A stretch of DNA of 64,000 nt, taken from NCBI RefSeq assembly GCF_013215345.1, contig NZ_JABSOV010000011.1, positions 19,021 to 83,020 on the forward strand. Reading direction: 5' to 3'. The translations under genes and the position numbers were made by a program. Shown here in pieces: positions 44,234 to 51,759 of the stretch (position 1 is the stretch's first letter; each line of letters starts with the position of its first letter). The stretch is from Colwellia sp. GTDB lineage: Bacteria > Pseudomonadota > Gammaproteobacteria > Enterobacterales > Alteromonadaceae. The notes beneath the pieces are model-generated. The model did not search any database. It was not told the DNA's origin and saw only the letters and a program-made list of their open reading frames with translations.

Positions 44234-44530
44234 ATGTTCGGTTTTCATTTTTGCAAAGTTACTGGGGTGAGCATGTCACCTCGCATACCGGAAAACAGTT
44301 ATGTTTTTGTCGTACCTTGGCTGAAAATATTTAGTTTAAAAGAAGGTAGCCTACTTAAGGTGCTTCACCCTCGCTATGGTCATATTGTTAAGTCATTAGC
44401 GAAAGTGGATAGGAACGGCTTATTTTGGCTTAAAGGCCATCATAAAAGTAGTGTGCCCATTGAAAAGTTAGGCCCAGTGGGAAAGTCACAAATACAAGGC
44501 AAGGTCTTGTGGATATTCCCGCCTAAATAG
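44234..44530 (+). CDS. sodX: Nickel-type superoxide dismutase maturation protease
   Basis: 98 residues of the S26 (signal-peptidase-like) serine protease family. The catalytic Ser13 lies in VTGVSMSPRIPENSY and the general-base Lys53 in YGHIVKSLAKVD. The partner sodN requires removal of its 20-residue propeptide to expose the nickel-binding His. AGGAGG stands about 8 bases before the ATG, giving independent translation despite the repeat inserted upstream. No membrane anchor is evident. Confidence 0.92.
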   Translation: MFGFHFCKVTGVSMSPRIPENSYVFVVPWLKIFSLKEGSLLKVLHPRYGHIVKSLAKVDRNGLFWLKGHHKSSVPIEKLGPVGKSQIQGKVLWIFPPK

Positions 44531-44623
44531 CTGATAGGCTTTTTAACATGTATAGCCAGTGAGTAAACTGTCGTGGCTATACATAGGCTAAAAAATGGCT
44601 GTAGGTAGGAAGCTAATATGTGT

Positions 44624-45169
44624 TTACAGTAAGCTTAGCCCTTGCTTTAGTGACGCAGCTGCTTCTTTATAACCACTCTTGTCTAAATAACTACTAAAGC
44701 TGTTGATTAAACCCGGTACTTGCTCAGTAGACAAACCTAATTTTTCAAAAGCTGAATTGAGGTAATCCAAACTTTCGGCTTTTTTACCTGCTTCACCGGC
44801 ACTTGAAAATAATGAACTCAATGATGACTTCGATACTTTAGGCGCTTTATCTACATAACTTTGTGTATCTGGCACAGCTTTGCTGATTAAGGCAAAGTTT
44901 TCCGGTGTTAAATTATCTTGGGCAATTTTAAGTAGTGAGCCAAAACTTGCTGATACCGTCTCTTCCGAAAGATTTAATTGCTTGGCAGCATATTCGATCA
45001 TAGCATTAGTTTGAAATGGTACTCCGGCATCTTTGGCTGCGGCTTTAAGTTGCTCAGCCGAAGATTTAGTGATGCTTCCTAAATCAATGGCCATGGCCGG
45101 AAGTGAGGTTAAGCCAGCTAAACTTGTTAGGGCAACAGAGGCAGAAAGGCAGATAATTGATAATTTCAC
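44624..45169 (-). CDS. Exported DUF2780 protein
   Basis: About 181 residues from GTG 45169, which has GGAG six bases upstream; an ATG at 45181 lacks a binding site. A signal peptide ends near PAMA. The mature part is helical and matches DUF2780: VPFQTNAMIEYAAKQLNLSE, SFGSLLKIAQDNLTPENFAL and LGLSTEQVPGLINSFSSYLD. The function is unknown. It stands alone, convergent with sodX. Confidence 0.8.
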   Translation of the reverse strand: MKLSIICLSASVALTSLAGLTSLPAMAIDLGSITKSSAEQLKAAAKDAGVPFQTNAMIEYAAKQLNLSEETVSASFGSLLKIAQDNLTPENFALISKAVPDTQSYVDKAPKVSKSSLSSLFSSAGEAGKKAESLDYLNSAFEKLGLSTEQVPGLINSFSSYLDKSGYKEAAASLKQGLSLL

Positions 45170-45292
45170 GGTTAACTCCATGTTAATTTATTGTAATGAG
45201 TTACTTTAACATGCTTGAGGAAGTTTATTCGCGAAATTATTTAAAGGCAGATAAAAAACCATGCTTTTATAAAGGCGATGACTTTGCACAAA

Positions 45293-45370
45293 TAAAAAAG
45301 CCTTTCTCAAAGAGAAAGGCTTGAAATGCTCGCATTTTGGTCTTGTTAAACAAGATTCTTATTATTAATT
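45293..45370 (-). ncRNA. Candidate small structured RNA with terminator
   Basis: On the minus strand three stem-loops follow one another: TCTTGTTTAACAAGA (45361-45347), AAAATGCGAGCATTT (45338-45324), and a terminator of AGCCTTTCTC/GAGAAAGGCT with six T (to 45293). Very AT-rich DNA containing TAATAAT lies just upstream as a possible promoter. The middle hairpin is identical over 15 bases to one in the candidate RNA at 8455-8636. No protein frame fits. The expression is inferred. Confidence 0.35.
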
Positions 45371-45878
45371 TTTAGCTAGAATTTTTTTATTATTTTTATT
45401 AATTCTTAGCTTTATTTATTTTTATTTTTGTTCTTATTATTATTGTTTTTCTGTAGCGCAGGCATTTTATACCAAAGCATTTTTGCCACCGCAACAACTT
45501 TAGTAGAGCATAAGCACCACGATTTTTTTCGTACTAAACTGGTCGGACAAGTCAGTGCTGCTAAGCTATTGATTCAATATTCATTGGCAGAAATCAAGCG
45601 TAAATTAATACTTTTAAATAAAAGTTAAATAAATTGAACTTTTATTGTGTTGACGTGTTTTAAATTCGAACCTGGGTAAGTTTATTTTTCAGCAGTGTTG
45701 ATTTAGCGCATAGATCAAAAGCTAGGTCGGTGCTAAACTGCGCATCATAAAATACATTCGCGCTGTTGTGCTGCATAAGGCGGCTTCGCAAAGAGTTAAG
45801 GCAGTCCTTGCAAGTAAGTTATGGTTAAGTCATTAGCTAATTGCCAGGACAAAGCAAGACAATTAAGAGGAACTATTG
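45371..45878. other. Gene-poor region upstream of hemE
   Basis: About 500 bp. A TTG-initiated 66-codon plus-strand frame (45428-45628) has a hydrophobic low-complexity start and no ribosome binding site, so I do not count it as a gene. TTGACG followed by TAAATT near 45649-45670 might be a promoter for hemE, leaving a long leader. Confidence 0.4.
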
Positions 45879-46946
45879 GTGACAGAATTAAAAAATGATA
45901 CCTATTTACGTGCGTTATTAAAGCAACCAGTAGACTACACACCGGTATGGATGATGCGTCAAGCGGGTCGTTATTTACCTGAGTATCGTGAAGTACGTAA
46001 AAATGCCGGCGACTTTATGTCGGTATGTAAAAATGCTGAATTAGCATGTGAGGTAACTATTCAACCGCTACGTCGCTTTCCATTAGATGCGGCTATTTTG
46101 TTTAGTGATATTTTAACTATCCCTGATGCTATGGGTTTAGGTCTGTACTTTGAAACCGGTGAAGGTCCTAAATTTACTAACCCAATTACCTGTAAAGCTG
46201 ATGTCGATAAGATTGGCATTCCTGATCCTGAAGATGAATTAGGTTATGTAATGAATGCCGTGCGTACTATTCGAAAAGAGCTAAAGGGTGAAGTACCGCT
46301 TATTGGTTTTTCTGGTAGTCCATGGACTTTAGCGACTTACATGATTGAAGGTGGCAGTTCTAAAGCTTTCACTAAAATCAAAAAGATGATGTTTGCTGAG
46401 CCGCAAACCTTACATTTATTACTTGATAAGTTAGCTGATTCAGTTATTAGTTACCTAAATGCTCAAATTGCTGCGGGTGCGCAATCAGTGATGGTATTTG
46501 ATACTTGGGGCGGCGTATTATCTCCACGTGATTACAATGAATTCTCACTACAGTATATGGCGAAAATTGTTGATGGTTTAACCCGTCATAATGAAGGTCG
46601 TAAAGTGCCAGTAACCTTGTTTACTAAAAATGGTGGTATGTGGTTAGAGTCTATCGCAGCGACAGGTTGTGATGCAGTTGGTTTAGATTGGACTATTGAT
46701 ATTGAAAACGCCAAAGCGCGCGTTGGCGATAAAGTTGCTCTACAAGGCAATATGGACCCATCAATGTTATACGCACCCTTGCCACGTATTGAACAAGAAG
46801 TTTCAAAAATACTAGCCGGTTTTGGCGAAGGTGGTACTGGTCATGTATTCAACTTAGGCCACGGCATTCACCCTGATGTGAACCCAGATCATGCTGGACA
46901 CTTCATTGAATCAGTACACCGTTTAAGTAAGCCTTACCATAAGTAA
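45879..46946 (+). CDS. hemE: Uroporphyrinogen decarboxylase
   Basis: 355 residues from GTG 45879 ([20 protein letters not shown]), preceded by AAGAGG; a TTG three bases earlier is less likely. Signature motifs are [36 protein letters not shown] and [16 protein letters not shown], with catalytic Asp and Arg residues present. It converts uroporphyrinogen III to coproporphyrinogen III in haem synthesis. It is monocistronic with a strong terminator, and its length is normal. Confidence 0.97.
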   Translation: MTELKNDTYLRALLKQPVDYTPVWMMRQAGRYLPEYREVRKNAGDFMSVCKNAELACEVTIQPLRRFPLDAAILFSDILTIPDAMGLGLYFETGEGPKFTNPITCKADVDKIGIPDPEDELGYVMNAVRTIRKELKGEVPLIGFSGSPWTLATYMIEGGSSKAFTKIKKMMFAEPQTLHLLLDKLADSVISYLNAQIAAGAQSVMVFDTWGGVLSPRDYNEFSLQYMAKIVDGLTRHNEGRKVPVTLFTKNGGMWLESIAATGCDAVGLDWTIDIENAKARVGDKVALQGNMDPSMLYAPLPRIEQEVSKILAGFGEGGTGHVFNLGHGIHPDVNPDHAGHFIESVHRLSKPYHK

Positions 46947-46977
46947 GCCTAGCTTATTATAAAGAGTGTAAAAACAT

Positions 46978-47026
46978 AAAGCCGTGGTTAACTTATCCCC
47001 TAGATAAGCTAACCACGGCTTTTTTA
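46978..47026 (+). terminator. Terminator of hemE
   Basis: AAAGCCGTGGTTA pairs with TAACCACGGCTTT, with an inner CTTATC/GATAAG stem, followed by TTTTT. Confidence 0.92.
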
Positions 47027-47341
47027 TTGGCAATTTTAAATGAGGTTTTTGCCAAGCCCTTTAGTGACTCCTAAATACCCTCTCTCACTCTGTGCTGTTT
47101 TCATGCAACTAGCTAGTTGCTGCCCAAAAGTTTTGTCATTCATACTCTGTTACATTCTTTAAAAACAACCATCCTAAATTAAAATTCTTATTAATAATCA
47201 ATGGATTAATTGATTGTTTTCAGTTGTTAACCGCATCTCCTGCCATTAATTGGATAAAATAACGGCAAACTGTGCTTGTGTTGTAGTGTGTTGGTGATGT
47301 ATAACACTATTATCTTTTTGGTATTATTCAAGGAAACGGGC

Positions 47342-47719
47342 ATGACACCTCAATGGGATCCAGATAAACCGATATACCTGCAACTTTATCAGCAAGTCAT
47401 TACGCGCATATTAGATGGCTATATCAAGGAAGGGGAAGCGTTACCTTCAGTAAGGAAAGTAGCGGCTGAGTATCAGCTTAATCCAATTACTATTTCAAAG
47501 GCGTATCAGATGTTACAGGATGAAGCAGTGGTAGAAAAGCAACGTGGTAAGGGCCTATTTGTTATGCCTGGCGCACAAGAGTTAATGTTAGATAGAGAGC
47601 GTGATAGTTTTTTATCACATCAATGGCCTGAAATTCTAATGCAGATTTCACGACTAAAACTGTCAGCAGAGCAGTTACTGTCAGTTAATGTGAATAACCC
47701 AGTGGAGGGCAAGATATGA
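47342..47719 (+). CDS. GntR-family regulator (YtrA subfamily)
   Basis: 125 residues from ATG 47342. The N-terminal winged helix has PIYLQLYQQVITRILDGYIK and LPSVRKVAAEYQLNPITISK. A short helical tail replaces the usual large effector domain, which is typical of YtrA-type regulators of ABC export operons. The stop overlaps the ABC ATPase start by four bases (ATGA). It probably represses its own operon until an envelope-active compound or stress signal is sensed. Confidence 0.9.
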   Translation: MTPQWDPDKPIYLQLYQQVITRILDGYIKEGEALPSVRKVAAEYQLNPITISKAYQMLQDEAVVEKQRGKGLFVMPGAQELMLDRERDSFLSHQWPEILMQISRLKLSAEQLLSVNVNNPVEGKI

Positions 47720-48573
47720 GCTCACTCATTTCAATCTCAAATTTAAATAAATCATATGGCAGTAAAAAAGTATTGTCAGGGGTTAATTTATCGCTTAATG
47801 CAGGACAAATTGTTGGCTTAGTTGGCCCTAACGGTGCAGGGAAAACTACTTGCTTACAAGCCATATTAGGCTTGACCGACTTTGAAGGTGATATCAGTGT
47901 CTTAGGTCATCATCCGAGAAAAGATCGGGTTAGTATGCTTAAAGATGTTGCTTATATTGCCGATGTCGCTATTTTGCCAAAATGGTTAAAAGTGTCACAA
48001 GCGTTAAGTTATATGCAAGACATTCATCCAAACTTTGCCATTGAAAAGGCGCAAGCGTTTTTAGCTAAAACCAATATTAATATAAAAGACAAAGTAAAAG
48101 CCCTGTCTAAAGGCATGGTGGCGCAATTGCACTTAGCACTTATTTTAGCTATTGATGCCAAGGTGCTTATTTTGGATGAGCCTACCTTAGGCTTAGATAT
48201 TTTAACGCGTCGTCAGTTCTATAGTCACTTGTTGGAAGATTTTTATACTGAAGATAAGTGTATTGTCATTACTACCCATCAAATTGAAGAAATTGAACAT
48301 ATCTTAACGGATGTTGCTTTCATTCAAGAAGGTAAAATTGTACTGGCACAAAGTACTGAAGATATAAGACAGCGCTTTAACCTAGTATCGGTAACTAACG
48401 AGCAGCTACCACAAGCGGATGAACTTCAGCCGTTATTTAAAAATAGCATGATGGGTCTGACTACCATGTTATTTGATAATCAAGATAAAGCAACATTACA
48501 GGGCTTAGGTAAAGTGAGTGTACCTAGCTTAGCTGATGTTTTTGTTGGTGTAATGAATAAGGAGACTTGCTAA
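47716..48573 (+). CDS. ABC transporter ATP-binding protein
   Basis: 285 residues. Walker A is GPNGAGKTT, Walker B is VLILDEPTLGLD, and the switch His lies in ITTHQIEEIEHI. The signature motif is an altered LSKGMVAQLHLAL rather than LSGGQ, common in YtrB-like subunits. It would power the permease encoded next, whose start overlaps its stop (TAATG). Export of a drug or lipid-like molecule is likely; the substrate is unknown. Confidence 0.92.
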   Translation: MSSLISISNLNKSYGSKKVLSGVNLSLNAGQIVGLVGPNGAGKTTCLQAILGLTDFEGDISVLGHHPRKDRVSMLKDVAYIADVAILPKWLKVSQALSYMQDIHPNFAIEKAQAFLAKTNINIKDKVKALSKGMVAQLHLALILAIDAKVLILDEPTLGLDILTRRQFYSHLLEDFYTEDKCIVITTHQIEEIEHILTDVAFIQEGKIVLAQSTEDIRQRFNLVSVTNEQLPQADELQPLFKNSMMGLTTMLFDNQDKATLQGLGKVSVPSLADVFVGVMNKETC

Positions 48574-49478
48574 TGAATACTGCAATATTGAAAGCCTCAA
48601 TTAAAAAAGAGTTATGGGAATTCAACGGTATGTTGAAGTGGGTACCTATTAGTTTGGCTGGTGTGTTTATTTTCATCCCATTACTGAGCATGATTCTAAA
48701 TGGTATTGATATGCAAGCTGTATTCGAAGGACTTAAGCATGCTGCTCAAATTGAAAAGAATGATCATTTAAGTGAAATGTTCTTTGTTGGTGCCATTGCC
48801 TTATTTAGTCCGTTCATTGCCATTGGCTTTATTGTGCAAGTGTATTACTTTGTCACTTGTCTGTTTGATGAAAGGCGTGACCAATCGGTGATGTTCTGGC
48901 GCTCATTACCTGTTTCAGATGAGATGACCATTGCCAGTAAATTATTAACGGGTGCCGTTGTTATTCCAGTGATCTTTTTTGCTGCCGCGACCTTCTTAAT
49001 GGTACTGATGTTAGTACTTGCCATTGTAGCTTGTCTTATTTTGTCTGTGGGTTTTGACATCTCTTTATGGGGCACCCTTGCCAGCGCTAATATATTAAGT
49101 GGCGTCGGTTATATTTGGTTAACACTTTTACCTATGGCAATTTGGTTACTACCTTTGTATAGCTGGTTAATGTTGACATCTATATATGCTAATAAAGCAC
49201 CCTTCTTATGGGCGGTGTTACCTATTGTCGCGCTATTAGTGATTGAAACTATTGTTGTGCATTATTTGAACATTTCGCAACCTTTCTTTGGGCATTTCTT
49301 AATGGATTATTTCTCCTTGACACCAGACAACCTTGCCGGCATGGCGGGAGAGCAAGAGAAGTCGCGCTCGGTAGCATTAGAGTTGTTGATAGCACAAATC
49401 GACTACCGTACGGTATTAGTCTCAGCGGGATTATTGTTTACCACTTATTGGTTTAGGGTTAATAAACAAGAAAGTTAA
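48573..49478 (+). CDS. ABC-2-type transporter permease
   Basis: 301 residues from ATG 48573. Six or so hydrophobic segments are seen, including VPISLAGVFIFIPLLSMIL, FIAIGFIVQVYYFVTCLF, a long stretch AVVIPVIFFAAATFLMVLML and a final TVLVSAGLLFTTYWF. DERRDQSVMFWRSLPVSD is the conserved cytoplasmic coupling segment of ABC-2 exporters. It is the third gene of the GntR-ABC operon, followed by a terminator. Confidence 0.88.
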   Translation: MNTAILKASIKKELWEFNGMLKWVPISLAGVFIFIPLLSMILNGIDMQAVFEGLKHAAQIEKNDHLSEMFFVGAIALFSPFIAIGFIVQVYYFVTCLFDERRDQSVMFWRSLPVSDEMTIASKLLTGAVVIPVIFFAAATFLMVLMLVLAIVACLILSVGFDISLWGTLASANILSGVGYIWLTLLPMAIWLLPLYSWLMLTSIYANKAPFLWAVLPIVALLVIETIVVHYLNISQPFFGHFLMDYFSLTPDNLAGMAGEQEKSRSVALELLIAQIDYRTVLVSAGLLFTTYWFRVNKQES

Positions 49479-49536
49479 GCTGATGTTTTACAATAGGCTT
49501 TAGCTTAGTTAGATAACTAATAAGCGAATCAAAACG

Positions 49537-49573
49537 AAAAAAGCGATGTTTACTCAGTAAACATCGCTTTTTT
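49537..49573 (+). terminator. Terminator of the GntR-ABC operon
   Basis: AAAAAAGCGATGTTTACT pairs with a TAAACATCGCTTTTTT arm around a three-base loop, giving a nearly perfect hairpin. Confidence 0.92.
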
Positions 49574-49622
49574 GTTATGCAATTTTGCCAATTTACTAGC
49601 TTATGGGAGTTCTTGCTAATAA

Positions 49623-49891
49623 TAATACCAATTTGATTAAATTTCTTCCCAACTCAGAACTATGCTTGAGGTTCAATAACAAGGAAAATTCGTTTCGGTT
49701 TAGTCACTCTAAATCAAATGAATTTAACGAAGTTAGTGGGCATCAAGTAAGCTCCCAAGGGCGAGTTTAAAAGGCTTACACGCTGCGTTATTGATTTTGA
49801 GAAGGGAATAACCATTCTCTTCAATCAATGCCTTGCCTCTAAGCCTTTTACCTCTCGCTGAGTGGGAAAGAACTTAATCAACTTGATATAA
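49623..49891. repeat. Family A terminal-inverted-repeat element, mosaic copy
   Basis: About 269 bp from TAATACCAATTTGATTAAAT to ACTTAATCAACTTGATATAA. The right 60% (from GGGCGAGTTTAAAAGGCT onward) is nearly identical to the copies at 6104 and 8183. Most of the left inner part is different (for example TTGAGGTTCAATAACAAGG), so this copy is a mosaic. It has no coding potential. Confidence 0.8.
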
Positions 49892-49897
49892 GTCAAT

Positions 49898-49926
49898 AAA
49901 AAAGGTACTTAACAAGTACCTTTTTT
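49898..49926 (-). terminator. Terminator of metJ
   Basis: AAAAAGGTACTT and AAGTACCTTTTT form a hairpin with A and T runs on both sides, about 25 bp beyond the metJ stop. Confidence 0.85.
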
Positions 49927-49950
49927 ATATGTTAGCTTTATAAGAAATAG

Positions 49951-50280
49951 TTATTCTTCATCTACTTCATAAGCGCTAAAATCGGTAACACCTTTTGCTT
50001 CGAGTAAACGCCTGACACTGGCAGGTAATTTTTCATTGTTATCTTTTGCTAAATCCTCATCGTCAGGTAAGGGCTGACCAGTAAAAGCATGTAAAAACGC
50101 TTCACATAACAATTCACTATTAGTAGCATGGCGAAGGTTATTTACTTGACGTCTAGTGCGTTCATCCGTCAATACTTTTAACACGCGCAAAGGAATAGAA
50201 ACGGTAATTTTCTTTACTTGCTCGCTTTTTTTACCGTGTTCGGCATAGGGATTTATGTACTCTTCATTCCACTGAGCCAT
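49951..50280 (-). CDS. metJ: Methionine repressor MetJ
   Basis: 109 residues of the ribbon-helix-helix MetJ family: [40 protein letters not shown] and [20 protein letters not shown]. The KITVSIP strand reads the Met box, and the conserved helix binds S-adenosylmethionine. It is divergent from metB, with Met boxes between them, so it regulates both. AGGAAT lies before the ATG. Confidence 0.97.
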   Translation of the reverse strand: MAQWNEEYINPYAEHGKKSEQVKKITVSIPLRVLKVLTDERTRRQVNNLRHATNSELLCEAFLHAFTGQPLPDDEDLAKDNNEKLPASVRRLLEAKGVTDFSAYEVDEE

Positions 50281-50359
50281 GGATATTCCTCTGTCTTGTT
50301 ATAACGTATACGATATTGTAATAGGGTAGATTTTACCTGCTGAAAAAAACCAGTCAAGT

Positions 50360-50439
50360 AGAAGTTTAGATGTCTAAAATTACTTGACCCAATTAATCAA
50401 AGTGTTTAGAGTTATAGACGTCCAAACATCTAAACGTAA
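50360..50439. promoter_or_regulatory. MetJ operator (Met boxes) between metJ and metB
   Basis: Four tandem 8-bp boxes run from 50408 to 50439: AGAGTTAT, AGACGTCC, AAACATCT, AAACGTAA (consensus AGACGTCT). Another good box, AGATGTCT, lies at 50368-50375. Tandem 8-bp spacing is how MetJ dimers bind cooperatively. The cluster controls the divergent metJ and metB promoters. Confidence 0.85.
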
Positions 50440-50530
50440 ACTTTGCTATTTTTCGGTGCAATGACCGATAAAATAAGTAAAAAATTAGTGCGCTTGCGTG
50501 CTTACTTAATCAATTAATGGAGACAACTAA

Positions 50531-51697
50531 ATGTCGATTGCTAAAACAAGTAATATCACTACTTCGGCAGTAAGAGCCGGTATAAATAGCGATCAGCACC
50601 ATGGCGCTGTGGTTGCTCCTATCCATTTATCCAGTACCTATTCATTAAAAGGCTTTAACGATAAGCGTCAATTTGACTACTCTCGCACCGGTAACCCAAC
50701 CCGAGCTACTTTTGCTGAAACCATTGCAAAACTAGAGCAAGGCAGTGTTGGCATAGTTACCAGTACCGGCATGGCAGCAGTACATTTAATTTGTCAGCTT
50801 TTATCAACGGATGACACAGTTGTTATTCCACATGATTGTTATGGTGGTAGTTTTAGATTATTTACCCATTTAGCTAAACGTGGTCAGTTCAAACTAATTG
50901 TTGTTGATCAAAATGATCAACAAGCATTGGCTAATGCTTTAGCCCACAAACCCAAATTAGTTTTACTTGAAAGCCCAAGCAATCCGTTATTACGCCTGGT
51001 CGATATTGAAGAAGTGAGCAAAGCGTGTCATGCAGCGGGTGCATTGGTGGCAGTTGATAACACTTTCTTATCGCCAGCATTGCAACAACCGTTAACCTTA
51101 GGCGCTGATATTGTTTTTCACTCAACCACTAAATATATTAACGGTCATAGCGATGTTGTTGGTGGTGTTTTAGTTACCAAAACTGCCGAGCTAGGTGAAA
51201 AACTTGCTTGGTGGGCAAACTGTATTGGTATTACCGGCAGTGCCTTTGATAGTTTCTTAGCATTACGCGGTTTAAAAACTTTACCAGTACGAATGAAGCA
51301 ACACCAAGAAAACGCCCTACAAGTAGCTGACTTTTTAAAGAACCATGATGCTATTGATGCGGTATATTTCCCCGGTTTTCCTGAGCATCCAGGTCATGAT
51401 ATTGCCAAAAAGCAGCAAACTGGCTATGGCGCTATGTTAAGTTTTGAAGTTAAAGGTGGTGTTGAAGCGGTTAAAAAGCTATTCGAAAATCTCGAGTTGT
51501 TCACTTTAGCGCAATCATTAGGTGGCGTTGAAAGTTTAATTAGTCACCCATCAACCATGACCCATGCGGGTATGGAGATAGCCGATCAGTTAGCCGCGGG
51601 CATTACTCAAGCTTTAGTACGGATATCCGTCGGTATTGAGGATATTAATGATATACTGGCCGATTTAGCCCATGGTTTAGCGCAAAGCCAAAGGTAA
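50531..51697 (+). CDS. metB: Cystathionine gamma-synthase
   Basis: 388 residues of the PLP-dependent Cys/Met metabolism family. FDYSRTGNPTRATF, GIVTSTGMAAVHLI and VAVDNTFLSPALQQPL precede the PLP lysine in HSTTKYINGHSDVVGG. It joins O-succinylhomoserine and cysteine to form cystathionine. It is upstream of metL in the same orientation, behind the Met boxes. Assignment as metB rather than metC or a lyase rests on the metJ-metB-metL order. Confidence 0.93.
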   Translation: MSIAKTSNITTSAVRAGINSDQHHGAVVAPIHLSSTYSLKGFNDKRQFDYSRTGNPTRATFAETIAKLEQGSVGIVTSTGMAAVHLICQLLSTDDTVVIPHDCYGGSFRLFTHLAKRGQFKLIVVDQNDQQALANALAHKPKLVLLESPSNPLLRLVDIEEVSKACHAAGALVAVDNTFLSPALQQPLTLGADIVFHSTTKYINGHSDVVGGVLVTKTAELGEKLAWWANCIGITGSAFDSFLALRGLKTLPVRMKQHQENALQVADFLKNHDAIDAVYFPGFPEHPGHDIAKKQQTGYGAMLSFEVKGGVEAVKKLFENLELFTLAQSLGGVESLISHPSTMTHAGMEIADQLAAGITQALVRISVGIEDINDILADLAHGLAQSQR

Positions 51698-51759
51698 TTT
51701 ATCACCCATTAACAAATAAACAATTGTGAAAATAAATTCGCAATTGAGTAGGCACAGAG

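Noticed and set aside
45428-45628. A 66-codon plus-strand frame before hemE
   Set aside because: TTG start, no ribosome binding site and a low-complexity Leu/Phe opening in very AT-rich DNA. It shows no recognisable family.
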